Assembly (NCBI GenBank): GCA_964020085.1
Contig: OZ026600.1
Coordinates: 24,304,608 to 24,368,607, forward strand
Reading direction: 5' to 3'
Length of the DNA: 64,000 bases
Source: Micromussa lordhowensis
Lineage: Eukaryota; Cnidaria; Anthozoa; Scleractinia; Lobophylliidae
In this document: positions 9,797 through 17,716 of the stretch, piece by piece
Numbering within the stretch: position 1 is the first letter of the stretch
Layout: each line of letters starts with the position of its first letter
Position numbers and translations under genes: made by a program
The notes under the pieces: model-generated
What the model was told of the DNA's origin: nothing
What the model saw: only the letters and a program-made list of their open reading frames with translations
The model's database searches: none

Positions 9797-10836
9797 TATT
9801 TTTTCATTGAAATTCTTGGTTGTGAATTTTCGTGGCTTATCGATGTATACGAAGGTAAATGGCTCTTTGGTTGCTTTCTCATATGATTTTTTTGGAATAC
9901 TGTTTTCACGGCAAATTAAACTCTTTTCATTAGCACTTGGGAAATCGTAAATAGAGAAATGTGAACAGTTCAATCTTATGTCTTTCGGCGTCTTATAGTA
10001 GCTTTGATTTAGATAAATCACACTACGATTCTTGTGTCTCCCTCTGATAAAATAGTCGACCAGCGGTTTTTGGTTTTTATCACAAACATAATCGTCGAAT
10101 ATAACAATTTTTTGTGAGTCAGATTCAAGGTCTTCAACAGGAATAATTTCATCATTTCTTGCTTCAATAACATTATAACCAATTTCATCACTTATCGGCT
10201 GGAAGTTCTCCATAAGATTCTGGTACTTGGACTGCTCTAAGTTTTTTGCGTAGAGATAAACTTTATCAAAATACAGCATATTGTAGATCATTGCCTAGTT
10301 TCAAACCGTGAGGGTCTAGGTACGAGTCTGTAAATTATGGGATTAGCAACTATTGATTCACATAGTCTGAAAGAGCTTACCGAGATTCCCAAGATTCCCA
10401 AGTTTGGTGTTAATCAGGCTAGTTTTCACTGAGATACAGCCATTTGAAAATGTCAAAATTTACAAAGAAATGTATGGCAATCCGGACGCTGTCCGACACG
10501 GCGTCCGGATGCCATACATTTCTTTGTAAATTTTGACGTTTTTAAATCGCTGTATCTCGGTCAAAACTAGCCTGATTAACACCAAACTTAGGAATCTTGT
10601 GAATCTCGGTGTGCTCTTTCTGACTATGTGAATCATAGTTGCTAATCCCATAATTTACAGACTCGTACCTAGACCCTCACGGTTTGAAACCAGGCAATAT
10701 GCATCAATGTATTCGTTTTCCCTGAACCACTTGGACCGCAAATCAGCATCCGGAAACATTGATTAGGCATGAAATCGTATAGTTGTTTGAAGTTTGAGAA
10801 AGTATCGTCTTCAGCATCATAATTTGGTATTCTCAT
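9794..10836 (-). pseudogene. A32/FtsK-HerA-like packaging ATPase, split by a foldback element
   Basis: The N-terminal piece starts at ATG 10836 and contains the Walker A motif LICGPSGSGKT (about 10725-10755). It is interrupted at 10697 by a 405-bp insertion. The rest runs from 10291 to 9794 with the Walker B motif KIVIFDDYV, followed by DYFIRGRHKNRSVIYLNQSY and NCSHFSIYDFPS, matching A32-type genome-packaging ATPases. Removing the insertion and one AT dinucleotide would place both parts in one frame, so the insertion appears to be the main lesion. The enzyme would pump DNA into the capsid. It is the most upstream gene of the minus-strand block. Confidence 0.8.
10292..10696. mobile_element. 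405-bp foldback MITE inserted in the ATPase gene
   Basis: The sequence is nearly palindromic over its whole length, with the centre close to 10495 (GACGCTGTCCGACACGGCGTC). The ends read TGCCT(A/G)GTTTCAAACCG inward, and both sides are flanked by AT (10290-10291 and 10697-10698), a probable 2-bp target duplication. It has no coding capacity and would form a long hairpin. Confidence 0.85.
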
Positions 10837-10863
10837 TATATTATATTGGTATATTAATATAAC
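10837..10863 (-). promoter_or_regulatory. AT-rich region before ATPase gene
   Basis: A minus-strand GTTATATTAATATACC followed by AATATAATATA abuts the ATPase ATG. It resembles but does not clearly match the motif at the structural genes. The 120-bp divergent region to 10957 also holds the CGTGTTCAACA repeat. Confidence 0.3.
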
Positions 10864-10934
10864 ACCGTGTTCAACATGGTGTTCAACACGGTCTTAAACG
10901 TTGTTTTTCATATATGATTTGTGTGTTTTTTATG

Positions 10935-10950
10935 TAACATAATAATATAA
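10935..10950 (+). promoter_or_regulatory. Late-promoter-like motif (TAACATAATAATATAA)
   Basis: TAACATAATAATATAA lies 6 bp before the ATG at 10957, at the head of the plus-strand block. Confidence 0.5.
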
Positions 10951-10956
10951 CAATAA

Positions 10957-11487
10957 ATGAATTTACCTAAATGGAAAGAACTCGCACGGAGAAAAACTGA
11001 ATCAGGGAATAAAATCAATCATGTCCATGATTTAATCACGCAACATAAAATCGGTCAGCAGACAAGCCAAGAGTCATTTTCGAAGGTATTCAAACCAGTG
11101 ATAAGTAAATTAGATGAATTAATTGACAGTAATTTGAATTTAACGATATCTCAAAGGAGAAAAAGACCACTAAGGAAAGCGGAAGTTCCGAATTACGGCG
11201 TTGATATCGAGGATGAAGTTGAAGACATGGGTCTTGATGATCTGTTTGGTGATTATGTGCCACCACAGCAAGAGAAACAACTAGCACCAGAACCACCACA
11301 ATATGAACCAATATTGGAGGACATTTCGGAAGAGCCGGCACCCGAATATGATTATGATGAAGAAGTTGATTATGAAATACTTGATGAAGATCTGGCGATG
11401 GAAAGGTTGAATGAATTAAGTCTAACAAAATATCAAGATCTTGAAGAAGTGTACAATGATCCGGAAATGGCAAGAAAAATAAATTAA
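10957..11487 (+). CDS. Acidic Polinton structural protein with PPxY motif
   Basis: 176 codons, open throughout. The N-terminal half is basic and helical; the C-terminal half is strongly acidic (YDYDEEVDYEILDED). Residues near 107-122 read APEPPQYEPILEDI and contain PPQY, a PPxY motif that in many viruses binds NEDD4-type ubiquitin ligases. I recognise this as a recurrent hypothetical protein of cnidarian Polintons but no function is established. First gene of the plus-strand block, preceded by the late-promoter-like motif. Its position and acidity fit a scaffold or cement protein. Confidence 0.6.
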   Translation: MNLPKWKELARRKTESGNKINHVHDLITQHKIGQQTSQESFSKVFKPVISKLDELIDSNLNLTISQRRKRPLRKAEVPNYGVDIEDEVEDMGLDDLFGDYVPPQQEKQLAPEPPQYEPILEDISEEPAPEYDYDEEVDYEILDEDLAMERLNELSLTKYQDLEEVYNDPEMARKIN

Positions 11488-11498
11488 TTTATTTTCAA

Positions 11499-11873
11499 AT
11501 GACAAGAAAAAAAGCGGAAAAAGAGAGGAACAAATTAAAAGGTTCAAAATCAAGTGTCACAAAAAAATACAATAAAGGGGAAATAAGTGAAGCCACAAGG
11601 CAATTAAGAAACAAAAAGATAGACAATGATTGAGCCATATTGGGAGATTACATTAATTTCAATAAATTAATAATAAATGAATTAAAGAATGAGCAGAAAG
11701 GTTCCGGGATCAGAGGCCGAGGAAGAAAACAGAGAGGTGGAAATGTCACGTTTTTCAATGATGTGAATCAGCTTCTCAAGAAATTAGAATTGGGATTGGT
11801 GAGAATGTCAACAATCAATAGACCGCAATATAATAAATTGTATAATCAATACTTCAAAGTAAAATTCATGTAA
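11499..11873 (+). pseudogene. Small GGN-containing Polinton protein (nonsense codon)
   Basis: From ATG 11499 a basic N-terminus (TRKKAEKERNKLKGSK) is cut by TGA at 11631-11633. The same frame then continues to TAA at 11871-11873 with IRGRGRKQRGGN, a possible adenain-type cleavage site (IRGR/G), and NDVNQLLKKLEL. The short spacing before STINRPQYNKLYNQYF suggests an internal deletion compared with relatives I recall, which is inference. Probable small virion protein. Its stop codon begins the motif before the next gene. Confidence 0.5.
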
Positions 11874-11886
11874 ACGTATTATATAG
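11871..11886 (+). promoter_or_regulatory. Late-promoter-like motif overlapping a stop codon
   Basis: TAAACGTATTATATAG directly precedes ATG 11887; its first three bases are the stop codon of the preceding gene. Confidence 0.5.
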
Positions 11887-12651
11887 ATGGATCGTGAGAT
11901 AGTATTATCATCATACAGTGTCAAAGGCCAAGGAAACAACACTCCTCAGGATTTTACAACTAAATTCGATATTCCCGTCATATTGGACAATAATTACCAA
12001 TACACAGTGGGACTGAATCGAATCATCAATATGTCATTCACATGGTTCAATGTAAACTCCTCGTATAAGAATCCATTGATCAAATACAGTTCTGACAACG
12101 GTTCAACGTTCAAGGAAATCACTTTCCCAGCAGGAGTTTGGAATTATACAGACTTCAATACACATATTAGGTACATAACGAAGATTGTCAAAGATGGTGC
12201 TGAAAATAATGAGTATCCTATCACTCTTGAATTTGATAATACAACATTCAGGGTTACAATAACATTAGCCCAGAATTACCAACTTGATTTAACATCAAGC
12301 AATTTTAATGAATTGATCGGGTTTGATAAGGAAATATTGAAAAGCCAAAGTAATGTAGGACCGAGAGTGCCCAATCTTAGTCAAGACACTGACATACTCA
12401 ATATTCACTGTGACTTGATTAATGATTCCCTTGTGGATGGTAAAGATTCAGACATCCTTTATTCCTTCTCAACTAGTGTACTTCGACCCAGTTACTCTTT
12501 TACCATGGAACCACGTAGAGTCACATTTAATCCCATCAATAGTAATAATACAAGTAGCATCAGAGTGTATATTACTGACGGAAAAAGGAGATTGATTGAT
12601 CTGAATGTAGCGGACACATCTTTTTCATTACTACTGAAAAGGATGGAATAA
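11887..12651 (+). CDS. Probable minor capsid (penton-like) protein
   Basis: 254 codons, intact. The protein is beta-rich, with motifs such as TFPAGVWNYTDFNTHI, NTTFRVTITL, NELIGFDKE and RIYITDG-like C-terminal strands. Length, beta content and position just upstream of the major capsid gene match the single-jelly-roll minor capsid protein expected in Polintons, which forms capsid vertices. No signal peptide or membrane segment is seen. The assignment rests on context and recall of related coral and anemone elements, not on a search. It could be another virion protein. Confidence 0.58.
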   Translation: MDREIVLSSYSVKGQGNNTPQDFTTKFDIPVILDNNYQYTVGLNRIINMSFTWFNVNSSYKNPLIKYSSDNGSTFKEITFPAGVWNYTDFNTHIRYITKIVKDGAENNEYPITLEFDNTTFRVTITLAQNYQLDLTSSNFNELIGFDKEILKSQSNVGPRVPNLSQDTDILNIHCDLINDSLVDGKDSDILYSFSTSVLRPSYSFTMEPRRVTFNPINSNNTSSIRVYITDGKRRLIDLNVADTSFSLLLKRME

Positions 12652-12653
12652 TA

Positions 12654-12670
12654 TAACATATTATATATTA
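12654..12670 (+). promoter_or_regulatory. Late-promoter-like motif (TAACATATTATATATTA)
   Basis: TAACATATTATATATTA ends at the base before ATG 12671 and starts 2 bp after the preceding stop codon. Confidence 0.55.
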
Positions 12671-13063
12671 ATGATACCATATGAATTCAAGAGGATTTAT
12701 CATCCCAATTTCGGTAAATTTGTATACAAGCATAAAAGGTCGGGGATTATTGTTGATAATATTTTCAAACCAATGAGAAAACTTTTGTCACTTGGCATAA
12801 ATAAGCTTGCCAAACCATTGGGTAAGAAGGCGCTGAAATCAGGTATTTCACATGCAGGTGAGAGGGCAGGAAAAAAGATAGCTGAGAAGTCAGGAGATTT
12901 GATAATGAAAAAGCTTGGAAATATGAGAATAGGGAATACAAGACAAAAAGTAGTCACCCCACAGATTGAACGGAGACAGCAAGAAGAGAGTACTGATGCG
13001 ATCATAAGCAGATTGATATCAGGATCAGGTGTGAAAAGAAGGCGTGGAGTAAAAATTATGTAA
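12671..13063 (+). CDS. Small basic virion protein with ISGSG site
   Basis: 130 codons, intact. Very rich in Lys and Arg (GKKALKSG, AGERAGKKIAEKSG, VKRRRGVKIM), suggesting DNA or core binding inside the capsid. LISGSG at nt 13016-13030 fits the adenain cleavage consensus (M/I/L)xGx-G. The TAA stop is also the start of the promoter-like motif before the major capsid gene. I know similar small basic proteins from cnidarian Polintons, without an assigned function; an adenovirus core-protein-like role is a guess. Confidence 0.58.
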   Translation: MIPYEFKRIYHPNFGKFVYKHKRSGIIVDNIFKPMRKLLSLGINKLAKPLGKKALKSGISHAGERAGKKIAEKSGDLIMKKLGNMRIGNTRQKVVTPQIERRQQEESTDAIISRLISGSGVKRRRGVKIM

Positions 13064-13075
13064 CATAATTGTATA
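13061..13075 (+). promoter_or_regulatory. Late-promoter-like motif before major capsid gene
   Basis: TAACATAATTGTATA ends directly at ATG 13076; its TAA is the stop codon of the preceding gene. Confidence 0.55.
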
Positions 13076-14343
13076 ATGTTCAGATCAGCTAAATATGTAC
13101 AAACATATGAGTTTGTTACATTTCAACTGGATAATGTTATTATAGCTCCAGCAAATGGACAACACCAACAAAAAATGGGTATAAGTTTACGGTCAATGAC
13201 AGGTCTGCAATATACGATTGGTACAATGCTTATTTTGAAGTACAATTCAAGTTGAATAAATTGGATGGAACAGGTGGCTACGCTGCTGCCATTGACGATG
13301 CTAATAGAGCAACAGCTATCAATGGAGCCCATTCATTAATCAATAAAATGACGATAAAGAGTGCTTGTAAGATTGTATACGATACTAGTAATCTTCATAA
13401 AGTCGTCTTTGTCAAAAATCTCCTCCAATATAGTGATGATTTCAGTCGCTCAGTAGCCAAGGATAGTTTTTGGTATCTAGACTCGGTTGACTCCACTGTT
13501 ATTGCTGATGATGATGGTAATGAACTAGGGTATAAGACAAGACGAAGATTGACAGCAGCAGACAGTGATGTTAATGTAATCATACCTCTCAATCGTTATG
13601 GTTTCTTTGATGTACTGGAGGATAAATTGTTAGTACCAATGCAACTACAGTTTGAAATAAATTTACAAAATGACAGAGAATTAATACACAAGTTAGCTGC
13701 GGTGGCAGATGGTAGAGTGGTAATTAACAGATTCTATTTGTGGGTTCCCAAAATGATACCAACAGACAGTTTGTCTGGAGAGTTTACCAAATCCATTTTA
13801 ACCGAAAAAATATTGGACGTATAAAAGAGAATTGTATCAGGTTTCTGGGGAAAGACAAAGCAGTGGCTACTTTCAGATCTCTGCTAGTATTGATAATGTT
13901 GAATCCGTATTTGTATACCTACAACGAGCCAAAACGGATAATCCGGATGCGAATCCGTTCATATTCGACACTTTCAAGCTTAACGTGGCTGATAATGCTA
14001 GCCATCTCACAACATGTTGATTGGAATATGGTAATGGAGTGTTTTACCCAGAAACTGAATACGATACAGAATCAAAAGTCAGGATCCTCAATGATTTGAT
14101 GAAATTTGAAATGAGAAAGAATGATTTCAACACAGGAACACAGCTCAACCTGTCAAATTACAACTTATATTATATTTTGATTTGTCGTACCAAGCAGAGA
14201 AAATCACAAGAGATCCAAAACAGTTGATCTTCAGGTACAAGATAAGTGTGAATAGTACAGCTGCTTTTCAGGTCCACGCTATCGTCTTGTATAAAGAGGA
14301 AGTCGTCATCAAACCGATTGGAAATGAATTGGTCATAGTATAA
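13076..14343 (+). pseudogene. Major capsid protein, double jelly roll (frameshifts and stop)
   Basis: Coding similarity runs from ATG 13076 (MFRSAKYVQTYEFVTFQLDN) to TAA 14341-14343, about 420 codons, in at least four pieces. The frame shifts near 13175, again close to the stop at 13822-13824, and near 14165. A TGA lies in frame at 14018-14020. The longest piece (13252-13824) contains INGAHSLINKM, FVKNLLQYSDDFSRSVAK, VPMQLQFEINL and RVVINRFYLWVPKMIP. Later pieces have LEYGNGVFYPETEYD and RKNDFNTGTQLNL. I recognise this as the Polinton-type major capsid protein family that forms the icosahedral shell. The copy cannot encode a full protein. Confidence 0.78.
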
Positions 14344-14413
14344 ACGGTGATATTCCTTATTTCATATATATTATATAATCGAAAAATTATATAACATATA
14401 TTATATACAACAA
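14344..14413 (+). promoter_or_regulatory. AT-rich intergenic region with late-promoter-like motif at 14392
   Basis: TAACATATATTATATACA (14392-14409) lies 4 bp before ATG 14414. A TTATATAAT sequence lies just upstream. Confidence 0.5.
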
Positions 14414-15651
14414 ATGACTCAACTTTTTGAAATAAATGTAAAACTGTCAAAAAATCAGAAGAAGAATCTGAGTGCTGCTTACCATAAAAGAGAAACCATT
14501 GTCATAAGGCTCAAGAATGACTCTCTTCGTGGGAACACTCTTCTTGTCTCAGCGATGAAATTGGAGAAGAATCGGAAGTTGAATAAAGGTATGGATATTA
14601 AGCTAGCTAAGACCAATATCAGAAAACAAGTCGGTGGTAATTTATTGACTTCTATTCTAGCCTTCGGACGTACATTCGGACCAACCATTGCGAAAACCTT
14701 GGGATTATCAGCTTTAGCAGGGTTGGCTAGTGAAGGCGCAAGCCAAGTCCTCAAAAAGATATCTGGAAAAGGGGTACAGAGAGGAGGCTTCCTAATTCCA
14801 CAAAACAAAATTGACAAACTCATCGCAAACGAGCATCTTCTATCCACAAAACAAAAGAAAGACATAGTGGAAGCCATTATATCAGGTTCAGATGTTGTTA
14901 TAAAACCAACGAAAACGCAATCGGGTGGTTTTCTTGGTACTTTACTCGCCAGTATTGGGATTCCTATGATATTGAACGCTTTGACTGGAAAGGGCGCTCC
15001 CAAGATTGGACTTCCAATCCCTCCTCCAAAAGGAGGGAGGGGAGCTCCGAGAATGGGTTTATATAGACCGCCACCTTTTATAGGATCATGGGACAAGCAA
15101 TCTGGTATGGGTAAAAAAAAAGAAGGGAAAAGGTCTACTATTAGGCCCAAACAGTCCATTCAATTCAATCCCACTCGTAGGGGCAATACTGTAAAACCGA
15201 AATTCCATGAAGACATCCGGATGAGCAATCATGATCTAATAAAATGGTGTAGATATCTAAATATCCCAATCAATGATGTTTTGTCAAGAGATCAAACAGT
15301 TCCACATAACCACAAACAGGCATTATTCATTTACAATCTTGAACCATCATACATGAGCGGAAGTCATTGGGTAACAACTTATGTGAAAGACAACATTATC
15401 AATTATTTTGACAGCTTTGGTGTACCTCCGTTTCAAGAATTGGTGAATCATGCGAAAATAAAGAATTTAACTTTACTTCACCAAAATAATCAGATTCAAA
15501 TATAAAAACAACCACATGTGGATACTTCTGTTTATACTTTTTGAATGAAATGAATAAGGGTAATTCATATTTTGATTTATTAAAAGTATTCAACATACAT
15601 GACACAATGAAAAATGAAAGATTCATCAAACATTATTTTAAAAATATATAA
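14414..15651 (+). pseudogene. Fused capsid-associated protein and adenain-like cysteine protease (frameshift)
   Basis: Residues 1-270 form a Gly-rich, partly hydrophobic region (LTSILAFGRTFGPTIAKTLG; GGFLGTLLASIGIPMILNAL) with ISGKG (14759-14773) and LTGKG (14981-14995), both fitting adenain cleavage sites. The C-terminal ~95 residues form a protease: GSHWVTTYV provides the catalytic His and NYFDSFGVPPFQE the acidic residue. The frame ends at 15505 but a one-base shift continues it to TAA 15649-15651. That part includes a TTTCGYFCLYF segment that would hold the catalytic Cys. The protease would mature capsid proteins. Separating the catalytic Cys from the His makes this copy inactive as read. 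The 226-codon open frame on the opposite strand is a shadow. Confidence 0.75.
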
Positions 15652-15663
15652 CTTATATATATA
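15649..15663 (+). promoter_or_regulatory. Late-promoter-like motif overlapping protease stop codon
   Basis: TAACTTATATATATA ends at the base before ATG 15664 and begins with the protease-frame stop codon. Confidence 0.5.
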
Positions 15664-16065
15664 ATGGTAAAATCATATTGGGTTAAACAGAAGAAACAAA
15701 CTGAATGTTTTCCAGGCAGTGAAAGATATGTCAAAGCCAAAAATGGTCGAACCATGATGAAATGTACTTGTGCTGAATGTGGGATAACAAAGACTAAATT
15801 CGTCAAATCTCAATCAACAGGTGGGGCCATTGCAGGATCACCAACCAAACCATATTGTGGAATAAATAAGGTTCAAAAAGGTAAACACCTTGGAACTGAA
15901 ATTGAGTGTATTAGACAAAATCAAATCAGACAATACGGGATCAACAAGGCCAGCAAAAGTCTCATGAAAAACATTAAGATCGATTCAAAGACAGCAAAGT
16001 CTATCAAAAAGTCAGAAGAACTATTAAAAAAAATTGATGAACTAAGAAAACAACAGGGAAACTGA
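15664..16065 (+). CDS. Zinc-ribbon (DUF5679-like) protein
   Basis: 133 codons, intact. The N-terminus (SYWVKQKKQTECF, then MMKCTCAECGITKTKFVKS) resembles the short DUF5679 zinc ribbon common in large DNA viruses and Polintons; the first CxxC pair is replaced by VKQK here, so metal binding may be lost. A Gly-rich linker (STGGAIAGSP) leads to a basic helical tail. No function is established for the family; virion DNA contact is possible. It lies between the protease and PLA2 genes. Confidence 0.6.
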   Translation: MVKSYWVKQKKQTECFPGSERYVKAKNGRTMMKCTCAECGITKTKFVKSQSTGGAIAGSPTKPYCGINKVQKGKHLGTEIECIRQNQIRQYGINKASKSLMKNIKIDSKTAKSIKKSEELLKKIDELRKQQGN

Positions 16066-16664
16066 TTGAGCCGTCACTAGCTGGGGGCAGTTTGTTTAAC
16101 ATTCATGATAGTCATTCTCTTAGTGAGATTGCTTTGAAAGGTTTGGCTAATTCTGGGGCTTACCTTGCTCGAAAGGGTGTTGCAAAAGCCATCAAATCAG
16201 ATTATGCAAAGAAGAAGATAAAAAATGTTGCGAACAAATATTTGGATCAAGTCCTTGACAGTTTCACATAAAATCTGTCTAAAAAGATATCACCAACTGG
16301 TGGTGCTATTGATATACACAAGGCTATATTAAAGGTTGCGCCTAAGAAGGGTTTTGTGATGCCTGGACATAGATATACAGGCCCTGGTAACCCTCTCGAA
16401 CAGCAACTGAGGTATGATCCCAATACTGGTCAGATACTTGAGATATATCAACAACCAACTGGTAGAACAGATGCTGTCAGCATGCAGCATGATGTTGATT
16501 ACTCAGTTTGTGGAAATAAATCCAAAAGTGATCAATTGAAATGCAAAAACGATGCAGATCGTAAGATGGTTAAGGCTCTTGATGCCATTCCTTGGAAAGA
16601 AAGACAATGGGGACACACAATAGCTCGAAATGCCATAGCGAAGAAAACTGGCAAGAAAAATTAG
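16062..16664 (+). pseudogene. Parvovirus-type phospholipase A2 virion protein (nonsense codon)
   Basis: The frame is readable from about 16062, starting with LAGGSLFN (16077), an adenain-type LAGG/S site. It runs through a Lys-rich helix to a TAA at 16269-16271, then continues in the same frame to TAG near 16662. The second part contains HRYTGPGNPLEQQL, the calcium-loop motif of viral PLA2, and DAVSMQHDVDYSVCG, with the catalytic His-Asp and Tyr. In parvoviruses this domain, exposed in the virion, opens endosomal membranes during entry. The real start codon is unclear; the downstream ATG at 16356 would preserve the catalytic domain. The 3' end overlaps the integrase frame. Confidence 0.8.
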
Positions 16665-17581
16665 CTGATGAATTACATACACCCATAAAGCGTAACTTCA
16701 CTCGGTGGCGTGTAATCACAAATCATATTGATGAAATATGGGCAAGTGATCTAGTTGAAATGCAACAGGTCAGTAAATGGAATAAAGGTTATAAATATCT
16801 TCTTATGATTATTGATGTCTTCAGCAAATATGGTTGGATTGTACCATTGAAGGATAAGAAAGGTGAATCTGTTGCTGAAGCATTTAAAACAATATTCAAG
16901 GAAGGTAGAAAACCACAGTATTTATGGGTTGATAAAGGTAAAGAATATTACAACAAACATGTGAAAGACCTGTTAGAGAAAAATGGGATACATATGTACT
17001 CAACTGAGAATGAAGAGAAGTCATCAGTGGTTGAAAGATGGAATAGAACGATTAAATCCAAAATGTGGAAACAGTTCACAGTTCAAGGTAATACAATGTA
17101 TCTCGATATGTTACCTAAAATATTGAAACAGCATAATAATACCAAACATTCAAGCATCAAAATGACACCCACAGAAGCATCCAATAAGAAGAATGAAGGA
17201 ACTGTTTACTTTAATCTATATGGTGATATGGAAACATCAAAGCAGAAGCCAAAATTTAAAATAGGTGATAAGGTCCGAATATTCAAGTACAAACGGAATG
17301 TGTTCGATAAGGGTTATACACCAAATTGGACAGAAGAAGTATTCACAGTTGATAAGATTCAATACACTAATCCAATAACATACAAAATAAAGGATCTAAA
17401 TGATGAGACTATAGAAGGGAGTTTCCATGAACCTGAATTATTAAAAGCCAAACAGGACGTATTCCGCATTGATAAGGTCATTCGTAGGGATCATAAGAAG
17501 AAACAAGCTTTGATAAAGTGGAAGGGATATAGTGATGAATTTAATAGCTGGATTCCAATGAAGGATTTAATAAAAATATGA
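16592..17581 (+). CDS. Polinton integrase (rve) with C-terminal chromodomain
   Basis: The open frame of 329 codons encodes a retrovirus-like integrase that inserts the element into host DNA. Counting from the first codon, D53 (in WASDLVEMQ), D114 (in LWVDKGKEYY) and E148 (in SSVVERWNRT) are the likely catalytic DDE residues. A SH3-like segment (KFKIGDKVRIFKYKR) follows near residue 225, and a chromodomain (VFRIDKVIRR, then ALIKWKGYSDEFNSW) occupies about residues 290-329. The first ~20 residues overlap the PLA2 gene in another frame and are probably not native; similarity begins at WQEKLADELH. The catalytic core is intact. It is the last gene before the satellite. Confidence 0.85.
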   Translation: MERKTMGTHNSSKCHSEENWQEKLADELHTPIKRNFTRWRVITNHIDEIWASDLVEMQQVSKWNKGYKYLLMIIDVFSKYGWIVPLKDKKGESVAEAFKTIFKEGRKPQYLWVDKGKEYYNKHVKDLLEKNGIHMYSTENEEKSSVVERWNRTIKSKMWKQFTVQGNTMYLDMLPKILKQHNNTKHSSIKMTPTEASNKKNEGTVYFNLYGDMETSKQKPKFKIGDKVRIFKYKRNVFDKGYTPNWTEEVFTVDKIQYTNPITYKIKDLNDETIEGSFHEPELLKAKQDVFRIDKVIRRDHKKKQALIKWKGYSDEFNSWIPMKDLIKI

Positions 17582-17716
17582 TAATGATATAAAGTGATAT
17601 TTATGTAACATATATTGTAGGTAATACAGAAATAATCTGGTTTATTGCTATCTCTTGGTGGCCAAGAACATTATTGTTTTTGGCTACCACCATTTGGGGT
17701 TTGATGTTGATAGCAG
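17582..17716. other. Right flank of Polinton: promoter-like motif and hairpin
   Basis: TAACATATATTGTAG (17606-17620) repeats the promoter-like motif with no gene after it. Downstream, TTGCTATC near 17646 pairs with GATAGCA near 17710. Between them TGGTGGCCAA pairs with TTGGCTACCA, giving an imperfect hairpin that may be a terminator or an element end. Confidence 0.4.

Larger units (their letters stand above)
2834..17620. mobile_element. Decayed Polinton/Maverick (adinto-like virus) element
   Basis: The block has the Polinton hallmark set: retrovirus-type integrase with chromodomain, A32/FtsK-like packaging ATPase, adenain-like cysteine protease, double-jelly-roll major capsid protein and a probable minor capsid protein. 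It also has fibre, PLA2 and VLTF3-like genes. Genes form two divergent blocks, minus-strand from 3343 to 10836 and plus-strand from 10957 to 17581. No protein-primed DNA polymerase B is present and no terminal inverted repeats are evident, so the copy is truncated or continues left of the LINE. Many frames carry frameshifts, nonsense codons or insertions, consistent with an old endogenous copy. Exact element ends are not determined. Confidence 0.85.

Noticed and set aside
14479..15159. 226-codon open frame on the minus strand
   Set aside because: It lies antisense to the capsid-associated/protease gene, whose plus-strand translation has conserved motifs; the minus-strand product has none.
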